Source: Lachnospiraceae bacterium UBA7199 (GTDB lineage Bacteria > Bacillota > Clostridia > Lachnospirales > Lachnospiraceae). Taken from it: DNA of 64,000 nt. Every line of letters starts with the position of its first letter. The first letter of the stretch is position 1. A program made the position numbers and the translations under genes. Location of the stretch: assembly GCA_002490775.1 (NCBI GenBank), contig DKUR01000043.1:1-64000 (forward strand), written 5' to 3'. The notes under the pieces were generated by a model. It had not been told where the DNA came from. It saw nothing but the letters and a program-made list of their open reading frames with translations, and ran no database searches. Positions 1 to 8,029 of the stretch are shown piece by piece.

Positions 1-39
1 ACATTATCACAAGTTAATAACAAGTCAATCTGCACAATA

Positions 40-68
40 TTGATTTCAATTTTAAGTCATGCTATAAT
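40..68 (+). promoter_or_regulatory. Sigma-A-type promoter upstream of the SRPBCC gene
   Basis: TTGATT at 40-45, a 17-base spacer and TATAAT at 63-68, preceded by TGC (extended -10). The leader from about 75 to 258 holds no convincing gene. It contains a weak 6-bp inverted repeat (109-114 with 132-137) followed by a T-rich run to 146, which could attenuate transcription. Confidence 0.6.
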
Positions 69-258
69 CGGCTTAATTTAAAAGCTCGGCGGCTTCTCAT
101 TGAAGTGGAGGAAATGTTGATTTATGCAGCGTTTCCTTTCTTTTTTGCAATTAACTTTCACTAATTTTCTTTCGATTAGAGGGCATTGGCTGCTTTGAGA
201 GGGGAATTTTATATGAAATCAAAAGTAGAAATAAGAAAATTAAAAAGGAGTATATATT

Positions 259-657
259 ATGGCAATATTAAATACAAAAGTAATTCTTCCATGTAACATT
301 CAAAAAGCATGGGATATAGTCACCTCTGTCGAAAAATATACTTGGCGCAGCGATTTAAGTAAAACAGAAAGATTAAGTGAAAGGCAGTTTGTTGAATATG
401 CAAAGAATGGGTATGCAACAAACTTTACAATCACAATTACAGAACCATGTAAGCGCTGGGAGTTTGATATGGAAAATGGGAACATGATAGGACACTGGGC
501 CGGAGCATTTACTGAAAAAGGAGAGCAGACAGAAATAAATTTTACAGAAGAGGTAACAGCAAAAAATGTTTTTATGAAACCATTTGTGAAATTATACCTT
601 AAAAAGCAGCAGGCATTATTTATTAAGGATTTGGAAAAAACATTGATGCAGGGATAG
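259..657 (+). CDS. SRPBCC-fold (polyketide cyclase/START-like) protein
   Basis: A 132-residue cytosolic protein. Its N-terminus (PCNIQKAWDIVTSVEKYTWR) and the later segment FTEKGEQTEINFTEEVTAKN match the SRPBCC/polyketide-cyclase fold, a hydrophobic-pocket domain that binds small ligands. Length is typical of single-domain members. AAAAAGGAG sits about 9 bases before the ATG, which fixes the start. There is no signal peptide or membrane segment. The gene stands alone behind its own promoter at 40-68. The fold call is reasonable, but ligand and role cannot be read from the sequence. Confidence 0.75.
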   Translation: MAILNTKVILPCNIQKAWDIVTSVEKYTWRSDLSKTERLSERQFVEYAKNGYATNFTITITEPCKRWEFDMENGNMIGHWAGAFTEKGEQTEINFTEEVTAKNVFMKPFVKLYLKKQQALFIKDLEKTLMQG

Positions 658-723
658 CTTATCTGACAATGCTGCTAACGATACAAAAGCTATTTCCTAC
701 ATGACTAGGTGGAAGGTGATGAT

Positions 724-1341
724 TTGAGGTATTATATTGCGGATTTGCATTTCTTTCACGCCGCCATGAATGAGCGCATGGATCATCGCGGTTTTGGAAG
801 TGTGGAGGAAATGAATGAATATATGATTATGAAATGGAATAAAAAGGTTCAAAGAAATGATGAAGTATTTATTATTGGAGATTTATCATGGGGGAATGCT
901 GAAGAAACAAGTGCGCTTTTGAGACGGTTAAAAGGAAAGCTTTATTTGATTCAGGGAAACCATGACAATTTTTTATCTAAAAGAAAAATGGACTTAAGCC
1001 TTTTTCAGTGGGTGAAACCTTATGAGGAGGTTTCAGATAATAGAAGAAAAGTAGTGTTGTGTCATTATCCGATTATTTGCTATAATGGTCAATATCGCCT
1101 GGAGAAAGATGGAAATCCTAAAACCTATATGCTTTATGGACATGTACATGATTCAAAGGATCAAAAACTAATAGAGCAGTTTCGGGAAATTATCCGCAGC
1201 ACAGTGGTAGTAAATGCGCAGGGACAAGAGCAGCATATTCCCTGCAACCTGATCAATTGCTTTTGCATGTATTCTGACTATGAACCACTTTCATTAGACG
1301 AGTGGATAGATCTTGATGAAAAGAGGCGGAGCATGGAATGA
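724..1341 (+). CDS. Calcineurin-like metallophosphoesterase
   Basis: About 205 residues with the full dimetal phosphoesterase signature in order: ADLHFFH at the N-terminus, GDLSWG, GNHDN, CHYPI and YGHVHDS. This family hydrolyses phosphomonoesters or diesters using two metal ions, and the protein is cytosolic. I place the start at TTG 724, directly after GGAAGGTGATGA, because the family usually begins right at the strand leading into the D-x-H motif. A GTG at 709 would add five residues. The substrate is unknown. It resembles the small stand-alone phosphoesterases often annotated as hydrolases in Firmicutes. Confidence 0.85.
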   Translation: MRYYIADLHFFHAAMNERMDHRGFGSVEEMNEYMIMKWNKKVQRNDEVFIIGDLSWGNAEETSALLRRLKGKLYLIQGNHDNFLSKRKMDLSLFQWVKPYEEVSDNRRKVVLCHYPIICYNGQYRLEKDGNPKTYMLYGHVHDSKDQKLIEQFREIIRSTVVVNAQGQEQHIPCNLINCFCMYSDYEPLSLDEWIDLDEKRRSME

Positions 1342-1427
1342 GGGAAAAGGCGTGTATATTTACAGTTGAAACTATATAAACTATTTTGAAAATAAAAGTC
1401 CGTTTATGGGGCAGAAGGAGTGGAGAG

Positions 1428-2354
1428 ATGGCGAAAAGAATGCTTGATGTTACAGCATCAGAACTGAAAAATTACAAAAAAAAGGACTTGCTGGAAAGTA
1501 TTGTAAAGAGCGAAGGAAGAGTGATGGCGGCAGAATGCATTGGTCTTGTTATGCCAATTCTTTCTGATGTGACAAATGCAGAATTTGCTGCTGCTATGGG
1601 CGCAGATATTGTACTGCTTAATATGTTTGACGTGAAAAAGCCGGTTATTCAGGCACTGCCTGATGTAGAAACTATGGATACTGTAAGGGAATTGAAACAT
1701 TTGACCGGGAGGATGATAGGGATCAATCTGGAGCCTGTAGAAGTAGCGGGCGATTTAGAAAATCAGGGAACAATGTGGCAAATGTCAGAGGGCAGAAGAG
1801 CAACAGTAGAAAACGCCATGATTGCAAGGGATATGGGTGTGGATATGATTCTTTTAACCGGAAATCCGGGGAATGGAGTCAGCAATAAAGCAATAACGGA
1901 TTCCCTTAAGGCTTTAAGGGAAGCAGTAGGGGAAGATGTCATTTTAGCGGCAGGAAAAATGCATGCTTCAGGGATTATCACAGAAGCAGCCGAAAATATA
2001 ATTACAGAGAAGGACATTAAAAGCTTTATACAGGCGGGCGCAGATATTATTTTGCTTCCGGCGCCTGGAACAGTTCCCGGAATTACGATGGAGTATGTGA
2101 AAAAGCTGGTATCCTGTGCGCATAGTATGGGGGCGCTTACGATTACATCCATTGGAACCAGTCAGGAAGGAGCTGACTTACAGACGATCCGCCAGATTGC
2201 ACTGATGTGTAAGATGACAGGTACAGATATTCACCATATAGGAGATACTGGATATCCGGGTATGGCATTACCCGAAAACATTCAGGCTTATTCAGTAGCC
2301 ATACGGGGAGTCCGCCATACGTATCACCGCATGGCAGCGTCTGTTAATAGATAA
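1428..2354 (+). CDS. TIM-barrel protein of the DUF7916 type
   Basis: A 308-residue soluble protein beginning MAKRMLDVTASELKNY. ATG 1428 has a strong AGAAGGAG at 1413-1419, whereas an upstream in-frame TTG at 1386 lacks one. Regularly spaced strand-like segments (GADIVLLNMFDV, MGVDMILLTGNPG, DVILAAGKMH, GADIILLPAPGTV, GALTITSIGTS, GTDIHHIGDTGYPG) fit a (beta/alpha)8 barrel with phosphate-binding-like Gly loops near the C-terminus. I recall such proteins under DUF7916, often near sugar-uptake genes. The GH13 glucosidase follows on the opposite strand. The substrate is unknown. Confidence 0.6.
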   Translation: MAKRMLDVTASELKNYKKKDLLESIVKSEGRVMAAECIGLVMPILSDVTNAEFAAAMGADIVLLNMFDVKKPVIQALPDVETMDTVRELKHLTGRMIGINLEPVEVAGDLENQGTMWQMSEGRRATVENAMIARDMGVDMILLTGNPGNGVSNKAITDSLKALREAVGEDVILAAGKMHASGIITEAAENIITEKDIKSFIQAGADIILLPAPGTVPGITMEYVKKLVSCAHSMGALTITSIGTSQEGADLQTIRQIALMCKMTGTDIHHIGDTGYPGMALPENIQAYSVAIRGVRHTYHRMAASVNR

Positions 2355-2400
2355 CAGCAGCATAGTGATACAAAATAATAAACCAAGTCAATTATTGAGA

Positions 2401-2432
2401 AACCGCCGCAGGCACATCAGCCTGAGGCGGTT
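2401..2432. terminator. Bidirectional intrinsic terminator
   Basis: AACCGCC(G)CAGGC pairs with GCCTG(A)GGCGGTT around the loop ACATCA. It lies between the convergent TIM-barrel gene and the GH13 gene and can serve both. Confidence 0.75.
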
Positions 2433-2454
2433 ACAATAAAGTGGATTTATAAAG

Positions 2455-4128
2455 TCAATTACATTGCGCCACAATAACCTGACATGGGAGTAAAGTAATT
2501 TCATCATCTTTTACGATGGATTCTGCCAGGTTATTTAGCAGAATAGAAAGGCACACAGTCTTTTCAAAGTGTAAAACAGCATCTTTGCTGCCAAAGTTGG
2601 CAAGAACCATGACAGATTTATCATTTAGCTTTCGTTCGTAGGCAAATATATTTTCCTCATTTTCAAAAAGAGGAGTAAAGGTGCCATAAGTAAAAACTTC
2701 TTTATATTCTTCTGATTTACGAAGTGATAGCAGTTTTTTGTAATAGGCAAGAACAGAAGTTTCATCTGTCAGTTGATCTTTTACATTAATAGACTGATAG
2801 TTTGGATTTACCTTAAGCCAGGGAGTGCCTGTGGTAAATCCGGCATTTTTACTGTTGTCCCACTGCATGGGAGTTCTTGCATTATCCCGGCTGTTTATAT
2901 AACAGATCCTTAAAGCTTCTTCTTCAGATAATCCGGCTTCAAGAGCAATTTTATATTCGCCATGTGTGCTGATATCATCATATTCTTCAATGGAATTCAT
3001 AGGGCAGTTCTGCATACCAATTTCCTGTCCCTGATACAGGAAGGGGATTCCTCGTAAAAGAACGCTGATGGTTCCAAGCATTTTAATTCCGGCATCATTA
3101 CGGGCATAATCCGGCAGGTAGCGATTGATGCCTCTTGGTTCATCATGATTTTCAATGATATTTGCAAGGAATCCTACATCCTGGCATTCTAATTGGGAGT
3201 GAAACAATGCATTTCTAAAATCTTTGAATTGAATGGGCTGGCTGTCATACCAGCCATGTTCGCCGAAGGACAGAGAATGGGCGGAAAAATCAAACATGGT
3301 GGAAAAATGTCCCTTTTCTCCTACAAATTCTATTAATTCATCTTTTTTCATGTTAAATACTTCTGCCACGGTAAAAGCCTGATATTTTTCAAAGGTGTTT
3401 TTCTTTAAGTCCTCCAGCAGCTCTCCTACACCTTCTACGCTTTCCACCATACGCCATATGCTGGTAAGCCCGTCAGGCCCGTCCGGTGCAAAGCTTTTAA
3501 AATCAAGGTCTTTTTTTATATTAATAATGGCATCAATGCGGAAGCCAGCCACGCCCTTTTCCAGCCACCAATTGATCATAGTATATAGCTCATTTAACAT
3601 TTGAGGATTGTTCCAGTTTAAATCTGGCTGTTCTTTTGCAAACATATGGAGATAATAATAGTCAGATCCGGGCACCTTTTCCCAGGCGCTTCCGCCAAAG
3701 TAGGAACGGTAATTGCTGGGTGGATTCCCATTTTTTCCTTTGCGGAAGTAAAAATAACCGCCATATTTTCCTTCTGGATCTTTCAATGCTTTCTGAAACC
3801 ATTCATGCTTGTCGGAGCAATGATTAATCACCAGATCCATTACAATATACATATTTCTTTTTTTAGCTTCTGCAAGAAGCGTGTCAAAATCCTCCATTGA
3901 ACCAAAAAGCTCAGAAATTTTGTAATAGTCAGAGATATCATACCCCTGGTCAATAAAAGGAGACTGGTAGATGGGGGAAAGCCAGATGATATCAATGCCC
4001 AGCTCTTTTAAATAATCAAGTTTACTGATAACTCCTTTTAAGTCGCCAATACCGTCTCCGTTTGTGTCGTAAAAGCTTTTAGGATAAATCTGATACGCAA
4101 TTTTGTCATGCCACCATTTTTTATTCAT
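2455..4128 (-). CDS. GH13 alpha-glucosidase / oligo-1,6-glucosidase
   Basis: A 557-residue cytosolic glycoside hydrolase of family GH13 (oligo-1,6-glucosidase/MalL/DexB group), which releases glucose from short alpha-glucosides. It starts WWHDKIAYQIYPKSFYDTNG and carries the four conserved regions: DLVINHCSD (about 99-106), GFRIDAI with nucleophile Asp199, AEVF with acid/base Glu256, and ENHDEPR with Asp329. RDNARTPMQWD near residue 410 is typical of the subfamily. No signal peptide. The start at 4128 follows AGGAGG; the ORF extends 25 codons further upstream but without ribosome site or homology. The AraC-type gene just upstream on the same strand is the likely regulator. Confidence 0.92.
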   Translation of the reverse strand: MNKKWWHDKIAYQIYPKSFYDTNGDGIGDLKGVISKLDYLKELGIDIIWLSPIYQSPFIDQGYDISDYYKISELFGSMEDFDTLLAEAKKRNMYIVMDLVINHCSDKHEWFQKALKDPEGKYGGYFYFRKGKNGNPPSNYRSYFGGSAWEKVPGSDYYYLHMFAKEQPDLNWNNPQMLNELYTMINWWLEKGVAGFRIDAIINIKKDLDFKSFAPDGPDGLTSIWRMVESVEGVGELLEDLKKNTFEKYQAFTVAEVFNMKKDELIEFVGEKGHFSTMFDFSAHSLSFGEHGWYDSQPIQFKDFRNALFHSQLECQDVGFLANIIENHDEPRGINRYLPDYARNDAGIKMLGTISVLLRGIPFLYQGQEIGMQNCPMNSIEEYDDISTHGEYKIALEAGLSEEEALRICYINSRDNARTPMQWDNSKNAGFTTGTPWLKVNPNYQSINVKDQLTDETSVLAYYKKLLSLRKSEEYKEVFTYGTFTPLFENEENIFAYERKLNDKSVMVLANFGSKDAVLHFEKTVCLSILLNNLAESIVKDDEITLLPCQVIVAQCN

Positions 4129-4185
4129 AAGAAAACCTCCTGCATTCCTATTTTTTGTTATGCACGTTTGAAAGATTGTGATTAC

Positions 4186-4250
4186 ATTATATTGTCTTTG
4201 CATATAGTTTTCTTGCTTTTATTTGACTAATTTATTGCATTATTTTGACT
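4186..4250 (-). promoter_or_regulatory. Candidate activator-dependent promoter of the GH13 gene
   Basis: On the minus strand TATAAT occupies 4191-4186, but the -35 position reads AGAAAA, which is poor. Upstream lie two direct copies of AGTCAAA/AGTCAAAA (plus-strand TTTGACT at 4222-4228 and 4244-4250), 22 bases apart. That spacing places both on the same DNA face, as expected for AraC-family half-sites. Confidence 0.45.
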
Positions 4251-4280
4251 TATTTATATGTAATGTAGTTTAGAAACTCT

Positions 4281-5198
4281 CTAATCTGTATTAGAAGAGG
4301 AATGAAGGTTTTTCCTGTATTCAGAAGGGGTAGCACCCTTTTCTTTTTTGAATCTCCGGATAAAATAGCCAATATTGTCAAAACCCGCATCCTGGGCAAT
4401 TGTTATGACTTTATCTTTAGTTTCAGCCAAAGCCTCTGCGGCTTTTTCTATACGAATTTCATTAATGTACTCCGTAGCTGTTTTCCCAATGTTTTCTTTA
4501 AAGTATCGACAAAAATATTGTGGGTTTAAATTTACCAGTGAAGCCAATTCCTCTATCTTGATAGGAGAAGAATAATTTTCCTTAATATAAGAAAGTACTT
4601 TTTTTAAATTCTCAATCTGATGCTCATTTTGCGCAGGCAAACTTTTATTACTTAAAAGATAATTATTTTGATAGAGGACAGAAAGCATATGGAAAAGAAT
4701 GGACTTAATCTGCAAGTAGGAGGCTGTTTTCGTGACTTCATTTTCCACACTACAGGCATTCATTTCTTCCAATTTCTGCTCCATGCTCTCATAACAATTT
4801 TTTATATCAGGAAAAATAGGCTCAGTATGCCTGATAAGAAAGGGCATTCGAAGCCGGCCGTCTGTAAGAGGACGTATCAGTTTGGCCTGAACGGAGTCGT
4901 AATGTTCAAAACTTAAAATATTCAGGTTAAAAACAATGGCACTTTCAGATGCGGCACTGCTTAATGAAAGAGAATGCAATTCACCAGCCTGGATGCACAT
5001 AATTGCGGGCGCTTCAATATGCAGTTCTCTGGTATTCAACCATACCGTGAAAGTTCCTTCTTTAAAATAAATAAATTCCGTTTCATCATGCCAGTGGAGC
5101 GGCACTTTCCAGTCGCTGTCGCCTTGCCATGTATATAAAGCAAGTGGAAAAGTGACAGTGCCATGTTTGGCGTTTTCTTTTAAGGAATGTATATCCAT
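4281..5198 (-). CDS. AraC-family transcriptional regulator with cupin sensor domain
   Basis: A 305-residue DNA-binding regulator. The N-terminal ~170 residues form a cupin-like sugar-sensing domain (LHWHDETEFIYFKEGTF, with metal/ligand-type histidines). The C-terminal ~100 residues contain two AraC helix-turn-helix units (LASLVNLNPQYFCRYFKENI; DAGFDNIGYFIRRFKKEKG) and end in the usual ATPSEYRK. ATG 5198 has a good AGGAGG 8 bases upstream. It is followed at 150 bases by the GH13 gene on the same strand, so a role in alpha-glucoside induction is the natural inference. No inducer can be named. Confidence 0.9.
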   Translation of the reverse strand: MDIHSLKENAKHGTVTFPLALYTWQGDSDWKVPLHWHDETEFIYFKEGTFTVWLNTRELHIEAPAIMCIQAGELHSLSLSSAASESAIVFNLNILSFEHYDSVQAKLIRPLTDGRLRMPFLIRHTEPIFPDIKNCYESMEQKLEEMNACSVENEVTKTASYLQIKSILFHMLSVLYQNNYLLSNKSLPAQNEHQIENLKKVLSYIKENYSSPIKIEELASLVNLNPQYFCRYFKENIGKTATEYINEIRIEKAAEALAETKDKVITIAQDAGFDNIGYFIRRFKKEKGATPSEYRKNLHSSSNTD

Positions 5199-5253
5199 TG
5201 TGAGAACCTCCTTTTGCGGAATCTATTTTTAAGATAATAAATAAAGGGGATAA

Positions 5254-5281
5254 TTGCAAGATACTCTTTTTTTGATATAAT
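5254..5281 (+). promoter_or_regulatory. Promoter for the Bce-type two-component operon
   Basis: TTGCAA at 5254-5259, a 16-base spacer and TATAAT at 5276-5281, about 70 bases before the response regulator ATG. Confidence 0.5.
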
Positions 5282-5349
5282 GTTTTTAAAAAATAAAATG
5301 AAAGACGGGGGCTGGACTGTTTTTAAATCGTTAAAGGCAGGACAAGAAT

Positions 5350-6024
5350 ATGTTTCGTATACTGATCATAGAAGATGACAAAGTGATATCAGATAAAATA
5401 AAAAAGCATTTAGAAAAGTGGGGATATCAGGTAGAGTGTGTGACAGATTTTGCAAATGTGTTGAAGTATTTTAACAGGTTTGAGCCTGAACTGGTACTTA
5501 TGGATATTGGGCTGCCCTTTTACAATGGATACTATTGGTGCGGAGAGATCAGAAGGATTTCCCAGGTACCAATCATTTTTATTTCTTCTGCATCCGATAA
5601 TATGAATGTGGTAATGGCAATTAATATGGGGGGAGATGACTTTATCGTAAAGCCTTTTGACTTGGAGATCCTTTCTGCAAAAATACAGGCAGTTTTGCGG
5701 CGTACCTATTCTGTCAAGGGACAGGCTTCTGTTTTAGAGCATAGCGGGGTGATATTAAACTTGAGTGATATGACGCTTCTGGTTGAGGGAAGGAAACTGG
5801 AACTGACGAAAAATGAGTTTAAGATTATGCAGATTTTATTTGAAAATGGGGGAAATGTAGTTGAGAGAGAAAATATTATGAAGCGTCTTTGGGATGATGA
5901 ATGCTTTGTGGATGAGAACACCCTTACAGTGAATATAAACCGTCTGAGGAAAAGGCTTGAGGATGTGGGATTGAAAGACATGATATTAACTAGAAAAGGA
6001 GTGGGATACCAGCTTGCCGAATAA
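5350..6024 (+). CDS. OmpR-family response regulator, BceR-like
   Basis: A 224-residue two-component regulator. It has a receiver domain (IIEDDKVISDKIK; phospho-acceptor Asp in LVLMDIGLPFYNG near residue 52; KPF lysine near 101) followed by a winged-helix DNA-binding domain (ELTKNEFKIMQILFENGG, ending RKGVGYQL). The wording LPFYNGYYWC is characteristic of BceR-like regulators. The gene overlaps the kinase gene by 11 bases and precedes an ABC ATPase and a large FtsX-like permease, which is the Bce module order. It should activate that transporter when antimicrobial peptides are sensed. Confidence 0.9.
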   Translation: MFRILIIEDDKVISDKIKKHLEKWGYQVECVTDFANVLKYFNRFEPELVLMDIGLPFYNGYYWCGEIRRISQVPIIFISSASDNMNVVMAINMGGDDFIVKPFDLEILSAKIQAVLRRTYSVKGQASVLEHSGVILNLSDMTLLVEGRKLELTKNEFKIMQILFENGGNVVERENIMKRLWDDECFVDENTLTVNINRLRKRLEDVGLKDMILTRKGVGYQLAE

Positions 6025-7084
6025 GGAGATTTTTAAATCATATATAAAAGAAAAGATATTCCATGTGATATTTTATGGAGCCGGCATATTGATTTTGTTT
6101 GTACTTGCCAGCTTGTATCATTATGACAATGCTGTCAGAAATATGTCTTATGGATTATTTCTGATTTTATTTTTTGGGGTGATTCATGGTATTTACGATT
6201 TCCTTCGTTATAGGGATAAGTGTATGAAACTGAAGGAGTTGGTTTTTCATACAGAAGAAAGAGACTTGTGTCTGCAAGTACCGGTAAATTTGCCAGAAAA
6301 GATATATCAGGAAATTATTCTTGCTAAAGAGGAAGAAAAGCGCCAGCTTGTCACAGAATTTGATATCAGGAAAAAAGATATGGCTGATTATTATACTATG
6401 TGGATTCATCAGATTAAAACACCGATTGCAGCTATGCATCTGCTTCTGGAAGATGATAAGAAGACACAGCAAAGGGAAGGGCAAGAATTTCTTGACGGGC
6501 AGTTTGGCCAGCAAACGAATCGTTTGGCGGCGGAGGAATTATTTAAAATTGAACAGTATGCAGAAATGGCACTTCATTACGCAAGGCTGGACAGCCTTTC
6601 CTCCGATCTTTCGTTTAAAGAACAGGATGTTTATGAAATGGTAAAGCAGGCAGTTAAAAAGTATGCAGTTTTGTTTATTGGGAGCGGCCTTAGTTTTTCT
6701 ATGGAGGAATTTTCCTGTAAAGCGGTTACTGATGAAAAGTGGGTTACCTTTGTGCTGGAGCAGTTCTTGTCCAATGCTTTGAAATATACAAAGGCTGGAG
6801 GGATTGCTATTTACGGAGCAGATGAGTTAGGGGAGAAAAAGGCAGGTAAGGCTGATTATGTTGTGATAGAGGATACAGGAATAGGAATTCAAAAGGAAGA
6901 TATTCCCCGGATTTTTGAAAGAGGTTTTACCGGATGTAATGGGAGAATGGATAAAAAATCCACAGGTATAGGGCTTTATTTATGCCGTCAGATTATGGAC
7001 AGGCTGTCTCACACTATTTTCGTGGAATCAGAAGAAGGAAAAGGGACGAAAGTCATATTGGGATTTGCACAAGAAAAAGTCTGA
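6014..7084 (+). CDS. Intramembrane-sensing histidine kinase, BceS-like
   Basis: A 356-residue membrane kinase. Two transmembrane helices lie within the first 60 residues with almost no extracellular loop, so the kinase probably cannot bind ligand itself. BceS-type kinases receive the signal from the partner permease. The phospho-acceptor His is in MWIHQIKTPIAAMHLLLE, followed by the N box (LEQFLSNALKYT), DTGIGI and GIGLYL ATP-binding motifs. It starts at TTG 6014, overlapping the regulator stop, which indicates translational coupling. No better ATG is available before the first helix. Confidence 0.88.
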   Translation: MPNKEIFKSYIKEKIFHVIFYGAGILILFVLASLYHYDNAVRNMSYGLFLILFFGVIHGIYDFLRYRDKCMKLKELVFHTEERDLCLQVPVNLPEKIYQEIILAKEEEKRQLVTEFDIRKKDMADYYTMWIHQIKTPIAAMHLLLEDDKKTQQREGQEFLDGQFGQQTNRLAAEELFKIEQYAEMALHYARLDSLSSDLSFKEQDVYEMVKQAVKKYAVLFIGSGLSFSMEEFSCKAVTDEKWVTFVLEQFLSNALKYTKAGGIAIYGADELGEKKAGKADYVVIEDTGIGIQKEDIPRIFERGFTGCNGRMDKKSTGIGLYLCRQIMDRLSHTIFVESEEGKGTKVILGFAQEKV

Positions 7085-7092
7085 TTCTTATG

Positions 7093-7106
7093 TGACAAAA
7101 ATGTAA
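7093..7106. promoter_or_regulatory. BceR-type operator
   Basis: TGACA-AAAA-TGTAA fits the TNACA-N4-TGTAA pattern I recall for BceR-like regulators. It lies in the gap between the kinase and the ATPase gene, where the induced transporter promoter is expected. A second TGTAAG follows at 7132-7137. Confidence 0.6.
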
Positions 7107-7234
7107 GATTGAAAGAAGGAAATGTAAGCTGGATACATGGCAGAGCATTTCCTTTTTGTATATCATTAAGAATGTAAAAAGCAATGCAACAGTATGGCGC
7201 ATGAAAGATTGTAAAATGGATAAGGAGAACAGAC

Positions 7235-8029
7235 ATGGCATTGTTAGAAGTGAAAAATGTAAAAAAAATATATACTACAAGATTCGGGGCAGTTAAGGTA
7301 AATGCCTTAAATGATGTGAACTTTTCTGTGGAGGACGGGGAGTATGTAGCAATTATGGGGGAATCAGGCTCAGGGAAGACAACGCTTCTCAATATTTTGG
7401 CATCACTGGATAAGCCTACCAGTGGACATGTGATATTGAATGGAAAAAATTTTGCAGAAGTAAAGCAAAGGGAAATCTGTGCATTCAGAAGGGATCATCT
7501 TGGATTTGTGTTCCAGGATTTTAACCTGCTGGATACCATGTCCCTTAAAGACAATATTTTTCTGCCTTTAGTCTTAGCAGGCGAAAAGTACGAAACCATG
7601 GAAAAGCGCCTTCTTCCCCTTGCAAGAAAGCTGGCAATTGATGAATTGCTTGACAAATATCCTTATGAAGTATCTGGAGGGCAGAAGCAAAGAGCAGCAG
7701 TCTGCCGGGCACTGATCACCCAGCCGGATATTATCCTTGCAGATGAACCTACAGGCGCATTGGATTCTAAGGCATCTGGGAAGCTGCTTAAATTATTTGG
7801 AGAAATCAACGGGGAAGGGCAGACTATATTGATGGTAACCCACAGTATACAGGCGGCAAGTCATGCAGGACGCGTGCTGTTTATCAAAGATGGCTGTGTC
7901 TTTCATCAAATTTACCGGGGAAACAAGGATAATGATTACATGTATCGAATGATTTCAGATGCCCTTACTGTATTACAGACGGAAAGAGCGGAATATGCTG
8001 ATAAAGACAAGGAGGCAGATTATGAATAA
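7235..8029 (+). CDS. ABC transporter ATPase, BceA-like
   Basis: A 264-residue ATPase of the MacB/LolD/BceA group. Walker A GESGSGKT (about 42-49), Q-loop VFQDFNLLD, signature VSGGQKQR (about 147) and Walker B IILADEPTGALD (about 167-175) are all intact. AAGGAG lies before ATG 7235. It overlaps the permease gene by 8 bases in a TATGAATAA junction, so the two are coupled. With the permease it forms the detoxification/sensing complex for peptide antibiotics. The C-terminal ~30 residues beyond the ATPase core are charged. Confidence 0.92.
   Translation: MALLEVKNVKKIYTTRFGAVKVNALNDVNFSVEDGEYVAIMGESGSGKTTLLNILASLDKPTSGHVILNGKNFAEVKQREICAFRRDHLGFVFQDFNLLDTMSLKDNIFLPLVLAGEKYETMEKRLLPLARKLAIDELLDKYPYEVSGGQKQRAAVCRALITQPDIILADEPTGALDSKASGKLLKLFGEINGEGQTILMVTHSIQAASHAGRVLFIKDGCVFHQIYRGNKDNDYMYRMISDALTVLQTERAEYADKDKEADYE

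Noticed and set aside
213..296. 27-codon ORF overlapping the start of the SRPBCC gene
   Set aside because: It has GAGAGGGG upstream, but its composition looks like chance AT-rich sequence and it reads out of frame through the real ribosome site. At best a leader peptide; not supportable from one sequence.
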